DNA of 12,957 bases, from assembly GCA_043800105.1 (NCBI GenBank), contig JAZDNJ010000099.1, forward strand, positions 1 through 12,957, given 5' to 3'. A model generated the notes under the pieces. The model was not told the origin of the DNA. It worked only from the letters and a program-made list of their open reading frames with translations, and searched no databases. The DNA comes from JAFGTE01 sp043800105 (lineage in GTDB: Bacteria > Patescibacteriota > Gracilibacteria > UM-FILTER-43-11). Shown here piece after piece: positions 6,160 to 12,006 of this stretch. Both the position numbers and the translations under genes were made by a program. Positions within the stretch are counted from its first letter, which is position 1. Each line of letters opens with the position of its first letter.

Positions 6160-7434
6160 ATGCACGCACTGACAGCCTTTGTGGAAGCGGTCATCCAGCA
6201 GTACGGATATCTCGGTATGTTTCTGCTGACGGCTATGGAACAGTTTATTTTTCCTATTCCCGTGGATGTATTTTTCGGTTTTTCCATCGAGCAGGGCCTT
6301 TCCTATCAGCATCTGATGGTCATTGTGCTTATAGCAACAGTATCTGGCTCATGTATTGGCTACTTTTTAGGAAGATTTCTCGGTCACCCCGCGCTGACCT
6401 GGCTGGTCGGTAAGAACAAAGTGGACAAAGGTGAAGCCTTCATTAAAAAATGGGGCATTTGGGGGGTGATTCTGGCCGGCCTAACACCGATCCCCTTCAA
6501 AGTGATGACCTGGACGGCCGGTATTTTTGAAATGCCTTTCGGCCGTTTTCTGTTCGCGGTCATTGTTGGCCGGATGCCGCGGTATATGCTCACGGCATAC
6601 GCGGGCGCCAAGTTTTTTGAAACCAAATTCTACGCCACCACGGATATGAGCGCTCTGATTCTGGGCGCCCTGCAGGGCCTCACGGAATTCCTGCCCATTT
6701 CCAGTTCCGGCCATTTGGTTATTATGGAAAAATTCCTGTATCTTCCAATTCCGGCGGATCATCTGGTTACTTTTGATATCTTTCTGCACGGCGGTTCACT
6801 CGTTGCCATTATGCTTTATTTCTGGAAGGACTGGGTGAATGTTTTCAAAGAACTGTGGCACATGATCAAAAAATTCCGCCTGGACACCGACAGTTTGGCT
6901 TTTAAGCTTGCTGCTGCCACCATTCCAGCCATCATCGCGGGACTGGTCTTTGGCGGCGCCATCGGTGAAAACTTAAGAGAAATTCACTCCATCGCAATTC
7001 TTTTCATCATTCTGGGTGTCATTTATTTTTATGCCGCCTGGCGGGGAAAAAACAATACCTATGAAACTGTTGGTCTGAAAAAGAGTATCTGGATCGGCAT
7101 CGCTCAGGCCATCGCCCTGATCCCAGGCGTTTCACGGGCCGGCCTTTCCATTGCCACCGGTATCACGCTTGGCCTGAAACGGGAAGCCGCCGCCAAATTC
7201 AGTTTTATGCTGGGAGGAATAGCGATTCTGGCCGCTAATGTTTACGCGCTTTTTTCCATGCGAAACGGCGCCCCAATACCGAACCTGGATTTTATTCTGA
7301 TGGGTACCGCCACCTCATTCATCACCAGCCTGCTGGCCATATATATACTCCTGAGGTTCTTACAAAAATATACCATGCGCACCTTCGGCGTTTATTTGAT
7401 ACTAACAGGCAGTCTAATTTTGAGCTTTCTGTAA
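6160..7434 (+). CDS. DedA (VTT domain)-UppP fusion: predicted C55-P carrier recycling protein
   Basis: The 424-residue polytopic membrane protein has two complete halves. Residues 1-158 are a DedA/VTT domain of the YqaA (COG1238) type: GYLGMFLL start, membrane acids Glu27 and Asp36 (FPIPVD), GLTPIPFKVMTWTAG (107-121) and GRMPRY (137-142). Residues 163-424 are a full UppP/BacA: QGLTEFLPISSSGH (172-185), containing the catalytic (E/Q)xxxE acids and serine cluster, and IPGVSRAGLS (321-330) with the catalytic arginine Arg326. UppP dephosphorylates undecaprenyl pyrophosphate at the outer face. Some DedA proteins (B. subtilis UptA) are reported to flip undecaprenyl phosphate inward. The fusion therefore suggests coupled dephosphorylation and return. 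The linker is only about ten residues; Met163 (6646) is where a stand-alone UppP would begin, but no stop or ribosome-binding site separates the halves. The flippase role of this DedA subgroup is inferred. Confidence 0.92.
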   Translation: MHALTAFVEAVIQQYGYLGMFLLTAMEQFIFPIPVDVFFGFSIEQGLSYQHLMVIVLIATVSGSCIGYFLGRFLGHPALTWLVGKNKVDKGEAFIKKWGIWGVILAGLTPIPFKVMTWTAGIFEMPFGRFLFAVIVGRMPRYMLTAYAGAKFFETKFYATTDMSALILGALQGLTEFLPISSSGHLVIMEKFLYLPIPADHLVTFDIFLHGGSLVAIMLYFWKDWVNVFKELWHMIKKFRLDTDSLAFKLAAATIPAIIAGLVFGGAIGENLREIHSIAILFIILGVIYFYAAWRGKNNTYETVGLKKSIWIGIAQAIALIPGVSRAGLSIATGITLGLKREAAAKFSFMLGGIAILAANVYALFSMRNGAPIPNLDFILMGTATSFITSLLAIYILLRFLQKYTMRTFGVYLILTGSLILSFL

Positions 7435-7446
7435 AAAAGTATTGAG

Positions 7447-7848
7447 TTATTCCAAAAACCTACGATCTGCTATCGCGATCACCGCTCTATAAAAAGTGGG
7501 GTCAGCTTGCCAGTCCTCCGCTGTCGAGCTACTGACAAAATCAAGAATCTCTTCATTGCTATATCCACTAGCCAAATTCATATTACCTTTGAGATCAGCT
7601 TGCGAAAAATCAGACGTCATGCTCTCGATTTCCTTTATCTTCTGCCTCAGAGAACTTATTTTGTCCCACCAGGTTTCCCGTTCTGATTCAGGATACGAAC
7701 ATGTAACAGCTGTTGCAGCCGTCACTTTTCTTCGCGTATCTGAAATCGCTTGCTGAGAGAGTCTTCGTAAGCCTGCTTTTTCAGCATGTCTTCTTCTATA
7801 ATCAGCTAAATCAATTACATTATTGATTTCAGAAGGATTTTTACACAT
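7447..7848 (-). CDS. Hypothetical protein, 133 residues
   Basis: I do not recognise this protein. It is soluble by composition, with no signal peptide or membrane segment. The N-terminal third is rich in Arg and Lys (ADYRRRHAEKAGLRRLSQQ, about 16-34). A likely helix or short coiled coil follows (WWDKISSLRQKIKEIESM, about 60-77), then an acidic region and a C-terminal helix ending IAIADRRFLE. It converges tail to tail on the DedA-UppP gene with 12 bases between stops. A well-formed promoter (TTGACT, 18-bp spacer, TGTTAAAAT) stands upstream, supporting a real transcribed gene. Its surroundings look more AT-rich than the flanking genes. A regulatory or nucleic-acid-binding role is possible from the basic N-terminus but is not demonstrated. 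Confidence 0.7.
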   Translation of the reverse strand: MCKNPSEINNVIDLADYRRRHAEKAGLRRLSQQAISDTRRKVTAATAVTCSYPESERETWWDKISSLRQKIKEIESMTSDFSQADLKGNMNLASGYSNEEILDFVSSSTAEDWQADPTFYRAVIAIADRRFLE

Positions 7849-7881
7849 TATTTGGAAAACTGATTAAAAATCACTTATTGC

Positions 7882-7911
7882 ATTTTAACAATAAAAATCC
7901 ATACAAGTCAA
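7882..7911 (-). promoter_or_regulatory. Strong promoter of the 133-aa hypothetical gene
   Basis: The minus strand carries TTGACT (7911 to 7906), an 18-bp spacer and TAAAAT (7887 to 7882) preceded by TG at the extended -10 position. Both hexamers match consensus at five of six bases. Initiation near 7875 would give a leader of about 27 bases without a Shine-Dalgarno sequence. Confidence 0.65.
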
Positions 7912-7947
7912 ATCCAAATCCAAATTTCATGCCGCAATTACAGATAT

Positions 7948-7976
7948 TTTACTTTCTAAAAAGAAAACGCTACACT
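7948..7976 (+). promoter_or_regulatory. Candidate promoter of the DUF378 gene
   Basis: TTTACT (7948-7953) and TACACT (7971-7976) are separated by 17 bp, each matching consensus at four of six bases. Initiation near 7983 would give an A-rich leader of about 26 bases. It lies in the 160-bp spacer between divergently transcribed genes, about 35 bp from the opposite promoter. Confidence 0.45.
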
Positions 7977-8008
7977 AACTCCAGTTTATCAAATAAAAAC
8001 AAATAAAC

Positions 8009-8215
8009 ATGAAAGGATTATATACACTTGCTATGGTTCTGGTCGTTGTCGGAGCTATCAACTGGGGCCTTGCAGGTCTTGGCGGTTTTTTAGGCAGCAA
8101 CCTGAATGTGGTTAATTTGCTTGTCGGCAGCTGGCCTACGGTTGAAAGCATTGTCTACCTGCTTGTCGGTGTTTCCGGCCTTTGGGTTGGTTATGAACAG
8201 GTAACAAAAAAATAA
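8009..8215 (+). CDS. DUF378 family small membrane protein
   Basis: This 68-residue protein matches the DUF378 pattern: an N-terminal MKGLYTLAMVLVVVGAINWG segment, the GLAGLGGF stretch, an NVVNLLVGSWPTVESIVYLLVG second segment and a short charged C-terminal tail. It should span the membrane twice. Its length is normal for the family. The family has no established biochemical function to my knowledge and occurs in many bacteria, including CPR genomes. The gene stands alone, diverging from the 133-aa hypothetical gene and converging on holA with 18 bases between stops. The ATG is preceded by an A-rich leader with no Shine-Dalgarno sequence. Confidence 0.88.
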   Translation: MKGLYTLAMVLVVVGAINWGLAGLGGFLGSNLNVVNLLVGSWPTVESIVYLLVGVSGLWVGYEQVTKK

Positions 8216-8233
8216 TTTCCGTTGGCTATTCGC

Positions 8234-9253
8234 TTACGAACAGAAGTTGATTATAAAGCACTCAATAGCCAGTGCTAATTCGTCCTGATTGTCAGTCGTC
8301 ACCCGTATACGACTGGTCTTGAGGTCCACATCGATATCGAGCAGCCGGCTATAAGCCTGTTTCAGCTCATGATTGCTGAAATTCTTAAGTTGGGCCATTG
8401 TATTGCGTGCTACAAAGGGGTGCAGTTTAAGAGTAGCCGCAAAAGCGGTCGGATTTGCATTGGGATTGGAAGATTTATAACCGCTTCCCTGAAGCAATAA
8501 ACGGAATTGGCGGACAATCATATAAAAAACCTGCCTCAGATTCTCCCCTGCCGCCAAACTGCGGTGCAGGTGCTGAATAGCCTTTCGGTGATCCTTAATG
8601 CCAAGCGCATCCGTCAGATGAAAGACGTTGGCTTCCAGCGTGGGCACAACCAGTTTGTCGATCACCGCATGGGTTATGTTTTCGCCAACACTGTGGGCGG
8701 TCAGCTTATCGACTTCCTGCGACAAACGCCACAAATCCTGCCCTGTAAGCGAAGCAAGGTATTCCGAGGCCGAAAGATCAATGCGCGCGCCCCTCTCCTG
8801 AACGCGCTTTTTAATCCATTCGTTTAAAACCTGCCCCGAAAGAGGCAGAAACTCTTTCACCTCCGCTTTGGCACTTAGCTTTTTGTAAAAAGATTTCCGT
8901 TTATCAGGATTGCTCTGAACAAACACCACCACACTGCTTTCCGGTATCTCATCCAGATCCGCTTCCAGTTTTTTCAGTTCCTCATCGCGCTTTTCGTCTT
9001 TTTTGGTTGGTTCATCCGTTTGCCTGGTTTTGGGTTTATCGGGAAGGCCATGGATAAAAATCAGCCTTTTATCACCCAAAAAAGGCATAGCATTCACGGC
9101 CGCCATAATCTCATACAGGGGCATATCTTCGGCATCCAGCACCGCCAGATTGATATCGCCGTGCTTTTCGGTAAAAGCCTTCTTCCAGCTGTTTATCTGC
9201 CCATGAAGCAGATAAGTCTCTTCGCCTGTGAATAAAAAAAGATTATTAGCCAT
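8234..9253 (-). CDS. holA: DNA polymerase III, delta subunit
   Basis: The delta subunit opens the sliding clamp within the clamp-loader complex during replication. The 339-residue protein has the expected layout: an N-terminal domain beginning LFLFTGEETYLLHGQINSWKK (about 5-25) and containing AVNAMPFLGDKRLIFIHG (about 53-70), no Walker A or B motif as expected for delta, a middle domain with EWIKKRVQERGARID and SLTGQDLWRLSQEVDKL, and a C-terminal collar domain with LTDALGIKDHRKAIQHL and MIVRQFRLLLQGSGY. A Lys/Asp/Glu-rich insertion (about 72-102) interrupts the N-terminal domain. Length is normal (E. coli 343). A candidate promoter precedes it, and the start has no Shine-Dalgarno sequence. 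Neighbours suggest no functional partner. Confidence 0.95.
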   Translation of the reverse strand: MANNLFLFTGEETYLLHGQINSWKKAFTEKHGDINLAVLDAEDMPLYEIMAAVNAMPFLGDKRLIFIHGLPDKPKTRQTDEPTKKDEKRDEELKKLEADLDEIPESSVVVFVQSNPDKRKSFYKKLSAKAEVKEFLPLSGQVLNEWIKKRVQERGARIDLSASEYLASLTGQDLWRLSQEVDKLTAHSVGENITHAVIDKLVVPTLEANVFHLTDALGIKDHRKAIQHLHRSLAAGENLRQVFYMIVRQFRLLLQGSGYKSSNPNANPTAFAATLKLHPFVARNTMAQLKNFSNHELKQAYSRLLDIDVDLKTSRIRVTTDNQDELALAIECFIINFCS

Positions 9254-9274
9254 GAATAATATAAGCAGGTACTT

Positions 9275-9303
9275 ATACTACTTCAGGCTAAACCCGCTGG
9301 CAA
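9275..9303 (-). promoter_or_regulatory. Candidate promoter of holA
   Basis: The minus strand carries TTGCCA (9303 to 9298), a 17-bp spacer and TAGTAT (9280 to 9275). Initiation near 9268 would give a leader of about 15 bases. A second AT box (TATATT) lies even nearer the ATG. The whole promoter sits in the 69-bp gap after the upstream gene. Confidence 0.5.
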
Positions 9304-9322
9304 TTTTTTCTGGTTTCCACGA

Positions 9323-10345
9323 TTACTTTCCAGAGCAATCACAAGGAGGACGATTAAGAATGTATTTCAAACACTCCTCTTCATCCTCAATACCCAAAGA
9401 TTTCATCACGGCTTCCATATAAAGATCAATAAGTCGTGAGTTCTTCATATCTTCAGGAGTATATTCAGTCGGAGGGGTATCATCACCGGACTTCTCACTT
9501 TCATTAATGTCCTGCTGTATAATCGCGCCAAAGAATAGGCAGAATAAATCCCTTCTCTTCTCCGGGTCATCCGTCTCAGACAGCTTGCTCTGAAGGTCCA
9601 ACAGATTACCGTGAATCATCTTTTCAGTTTTTCCCGGAGGGGGAATCGACTCAAGGTCAAAATCAGTAATAATATCCTCAAACTGACCATTAGCAATCTG
9701 CTCAGCCATAGTCAATTCTTCTTCCGTTTTTGGAATCTTATCTGGTTTAAACTCATCAGGAATATCTTCAATGGGTTCCTCTAAATCAAGATAAGCACTA
9801 CTATTCATACCCTGGTCATTTTCAGGGTCAAAATCCGGATCAGTCAATGATATATGCTTTCCATCCTCCGAAATAGAATCCACCTTAGTATAGCCACGCT
9901 TCATCGCTCTGAATATTTTGTCGATATCATCGGGGTTTGTTATACCAAGCATATATGCCAAGTCACTTGATAGTTTATCAAAGGCCTGATCGGTAATATC
10001 GACACATTGGTTCACGGCATCTTCATCACTGATGCCTTCAGGCAATTGTTTGTCAGCCAGTTGTTTGCCGGTGAAATCGAGCCATTTTGAAAGAATGTTC
10101 TTCCTGGCAGTCAAAGCACCGAGGGCAGTTCTGCATTCATCTGCACTCTTCTGGCTCTCAGCCGAAACCCCATCTTTGGCCCGCAAATCTGATCTAAGCT
10201 GGGCAACGGTTTCATTCGGCGAATTCAGTCCGGCTTCATAACCACAAGTCCCGGCTAAGCCAATAGCGCCAAGAATAATGCCGATTCGAAGGCGCCTACC
10301 CGTCGGTGACGAAGCAGAACTTTGCTGAAGCTTTGGTTGTTTCAT
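9323..10345 (-). CDS. Signal-anchored acidic protein of unknown function
   Basis: I do not recognise the 340-residue product. A basic N-terminus (RRLR, 17-20) precedes one hydrophobic segment (about 21-38). The Cys34 context (AGTC) is not an acceptable lipobox because Thr is at -1, so an uncleaved signal anchor is likelier, with the bulk outside the membrane. Residues about 44-130 look helical. The region 165-260 is strongly acidic and proline-containing (EEPIEDIPDEFKPDKIPKTE, 189-208). The C-terminal 60 residues include LFCLFFGAI and a Cys-rich end, PPCDCSGK. There are seven cysteines (34, 71, 114, 269, 325, 335, 337). The start follows a consensus promoter. It may belong with the two lipoprotein genes upstream, all being extracytoplasmic, but a terminator separates them. 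No function is proposed. Confidence 0.8.
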   Translation of the reverse strand: MKQPKLQQSSASSPTGRRLRIGIILGAIGLAGTCGYEAGLNSPNETVAQLRSDLRAKDGVSAESQKSADECRTALGALTARKNILSKWLDFTGKQLADKQLPEGISDEDAVNQCVDITDQAFDKLSSDLAYMLGITNPDDIDKIFRAMKRGYTKVDSISEDGKHISLTDPDFDPENDQGMNSSAYLDLEEPIEDIPDEFKPDKIPKTEEELTMAEQIANGQFEDIITDFDLESIPPPGKTEKMIHGNLLDLQSKLSETDDPEKRRDLFCLFFGAIIQQDINESEKSGDDTPPTEYTPEDMKNSRLIDLYMEAVMKSLGIEDEEECLKYILNRPPCDCSGK

Positions 10346-10367
10346 GGGAAGACATAGTAAAACAAGG

Positions 10368-10400
10368 ATTATATTATATCATTCATCATTTATTTGTCAA
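10368..10400 (-). promoter_or_regulatory. Consensus sigma-70-type promoter
   Basis: The minus strand has a perfect TTGACA (10400 to 10395), a 16-bp spacer and a perfect TATAAT (10378 to 10373), followed immediately by an overlapping second TATAAT ending at 10368. It directs transcription of the 340-aa protein gene with a leader of about 20 bases lacking a Shine-Dalgarno sequence. It starts only five bases after the T-tract of the upstream terminator. Confidence 0.82.
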
Positions 10401-10405
10401 ACACT

Positions 10406-10454
10406 AAAAAGACCCGCCCTGCCTGCCGGCAGGCAGGCGAGCTGGGCCTTTTTA
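10406..10454. terminator. Bidirectional intrinsic terminator with a perfect 20-bp palindrome
   Basis: The core CCTGCCTGCCGGCAGGCAGG (10418-10437) is perfectly self-complementary. It is flanked by five A residues (10406-10410) and five T residues (10449-10453), with partial outer pairing of GACCC and GGGCC. On the minus strand the hairpin is followed by TTTTT and ends transcription of the 87-aa lipoprotein gene; by symmetry it could also stop transcription from the other side. The CTGC-rich core resembles dispersed GC-rich palindromes and may be a repeated genomic element, which cannot be tested within one window. Confidence 0.85.
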
Positions 10455-10470
10455 TTTAGCGAAGAAGAGA

Positions 10471-10734
10471 TTACTGGGCGGCTTCTTCCGTCACAGCATC
10501 ATCTGACTCCGTAGCGGCGTCCTCAGTTTCCACAACTGAATCTTCAGTTGCCACGGCGGCATCTTCAGCCTCATCCACTGTGATATCTTCAGGCTCCACA
10601 ACAACATTTGTATCAACTGTAGCTGCTTCAGCAGAATCTTCAGCAGGAATATTGGTAGGCGTAGTGGTATTGCAGCCCGCAAGTAAGAAAAGGCCGAAAA
10701 CCAATACAAACAAAAGTGATTTAACTGATTTCAT
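10471..10734 (-). CDS. Small acidic lipoprotein
   Basis: The 87-residue product has a lipoprotein signal peptide: two lysines, a hydrophobic core SLLFVLVFGLFLL and lipobox LAGC with Cys21. The mature 66 residues are low complexity, made mostly of Ala, Thr, Val, Asp and Glu, with about 21 acidic residues and no Lys, Arg or His. It would be a negatively charged, probably disordered tether on the outer face of the membrane. It lies 44 bp downstream of the 370-aa lipoprotein gene, with T-rich sequence but no hairpin between them, so the two may be cotranscribed. A strong terminator follows. The start has no Shine-Dalgarno sequence. No known family was recognised. Spurious ORFs in repeats can look like this, but the clean signal peptide argues for a real gene. 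Confidence 0.8.
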   Translation of the reverse strand: MKSVKSLLFVLVFGLFLLAGCNTTTPTNIPAEDSAEAATVDTNVVVEPEDITVDEAEDAAVATEDSVVETEDAATESDDAVTEEAAQ

Positions 10735-10778
10735 ACGTATATTGGTTAATAAAGTAAATGAAATAAAGAAAAAATAAA

Positions 10779-11891
10779 TTATTCACCTGAAACCTCATCA
10801 TTGCTTACAGCCGCCCCATCTTCCGTCAGCTCGTCAGGCTGAACCACTGTCTCAGTATCAGGGTTTTCACCACTTTCCGGAACTGTCAGTCCTTCCCCAC
10901 CTTCCGGAACTGCCGATTCCCCCTCATCAGCCGGCAGGGTGGGAAAACCGCCAAAGCCCATAATAAGGTTAAGCGGGTTAAAATCCTCCGCTCCTTCAGG
11001 CGCTTTTACGGAAACAGATTTATTGAAGTCAGATCCCGTAATGTCAATCACAACTTCCAGATTCGCATCCGCCTCGTTCAAAGCTTCACCGTTGAACCGG
11101 AAGACTGATTTTAGTACATAATAATCATTAACGTCAATATAAACTTCCGCCTGTTTGACATATGTAAGCGCCTTCACAGCTTCCTCAATCTCCTGAAGTG
11201 TAAGTTCGCGCCCGTCAATGACCGCCGCTTTGGCCATGTAGTCCTTAAAGCCCTCCATATTTACTGTAAGCCCGTAATGATACACTTTTTGACCATCCAG
11301 CTTCTCGATGCCATACTCTTTTACAACATTAAACAACTTCGTTTCCACAAAAAGTTCTTTAAGCTGCTCCCTCTTGAGTTTCGCGGCCTCATCCTCATCC
11401 TGAAGGCCCCGGATGTTTTCAGGAATAAAATCTTCCGCAATCCGCAGCCACTTACCAATATAAAGGTCAATAAACGGTTGAACAGAAGTCAGGCTGTCAT
11501 CACTGCTGTAAAGTTTGTTCAGCTTTACATAGTACTCATTATCGACCGTCACGAAATTAACGTCAAAATCACCGTTAAGCTCCTTCCCGCCGGCTTTCAG
11601 ATCACCTGACAACATGACATGAAGATCAATTTTCTGACCTTCTTCATTTGCATCCGCCTTGTCGAAAGTGAATTCCAGTCCCCCTTTAAACAGAAGGTCG
11701 TCGGTACCGTTTTTGGCCTTCGCGTCCGCTGTGGCTTTTAAGTGTCCGGAGGAAACATCCACAATAGCCTGTTTGGCCTTACTGATGACCGATTCCGGTG
11801 ACTCGAGCGGCTTGCCGCAGGCCGAAAACACAAAAACAGTCAGAGCCCCCAGAAATAAAAATTTTGATGTAATAAATAGCGAATTTTTCAT
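10779..11891 (-). CDS. Lipoprotein, possibly of LppX/LolA-like fold
   Basis: The 370-residue product begins with a lipoprotein signal peptide: KNSLFITSK, a hydrophobic core to about residue 23 and lipobox FSAC with Cys25. The mature part starts with a helix (SPESVISKAKQAIVDVSSGHLKA, about 31-53), followed by alternating beta-type strands (LLFKGGLEFTF, NGDFDVNFV, NEYYVKLNKLY), a charged helix region (about 165-200) and further strands (VYHYGLTVNM, AEVYIDVNDYYVLKSVFRF). A helix followed by a curved sheet with a V-D-x-x-Y-V-L pattern resembles lipid- or lipoprotein-carrier folds such as LppX/LprG and LolA, but this is judged by eye only. The last 55-60 residues form a Gly/Pro/Glu-rich acidic tail. 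It would be anchored to the outer face of the membrane. Substrate and function are unknown. Confidence 0.85.
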   Translation of the reverse strand: MKNSLFITSKFLFLGALTVFVFSACGKPLESPESVISKAKQAIVDVSSGHLKATADAKAKNGTDDLLFKGGLEFTFDKADANEEGQKIDLHVMLSGDLKAGGKELNGDFDVNFVTVDNEYYVKLNKLYSSDDSLTSVQPFIDLYIGKWLRIAEDFIPENIRGLQDEDEAAKLKREQLKELFVETKLFNVVKEYGIEKLDGQKVYHYGLTVNMEGFKDYMAKAAVIDGRELTLQEIEEAVKALTYVKQAEVYIDVNDYYVLKSVFRFNGEALNEADANLEVVIDITGSDFNKSVSVKAPEGAEDFNPLNLIMGFGGFPTLPADEGESAVPEGGEGLTVPESGENPDTETVVQPDELTEDGAAVSNDEVSGE

Positions 11892-11905
11892 TTATTTGTA
11901 ATTAC

Positions 11906-11932
11906 ATACTAAAACACCTCTAAAAAGAGCAA
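11906..11932 (-). promoter_or_regulatory. Candidate promoter of the 370-aa lipoprotein gene
   Basis: The minus strand carries TTGCTC (11932 to 11927), a short 15-bp spacer and TAGTAT (11911 to 11906). Initiation near 11899 would give a leader of about eight bases without a Shine-Dalgarno sequence. The match is moderate. Nothing else recognisable, including a convincing enolase terminator, was seen in this 115-bp spacer. Confidence 0.4.
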
Positions 11933-12006
11933 ATGGAATCTACCAATTTTTGCGCGTTCAGGCAAGTGAGCAGGCTTAACAAACAATCGATTTATGTCCT
12001 AATATA

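Noticed and set aside
6630..6660. DedA and UppP as two overlapping genes or an artefactual join
   Set aside because: The frame is continuous, there is no stop near 6646, no ribosome-binding site or promoter precedes Met163, and both halves are intact. Internal initiation cannot be fully excluded.
583..7434. Genetic code 25 (TGA read as glycine)
   Set aside because: All long ORFs are full length without in-frame TGA, glycine is encoded by GGN, and argS ends at TGA exactly where the family ends (VPEKM).
8223..8271. Inverted repeat TGGCTATT/AATAGCCA near the DUF378 and holA ends
   Set aside because: Eight pairs with a 33-base loop, partly inside holA and without a T-tract; likely chance.
9323..10345. 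Lipobox at Cys34 of the 340-aa protein
   Set aside because: The residues before Cys are A-G-T; threonine at -1 does not fit a lipobox, so a signal anchor is preferred.
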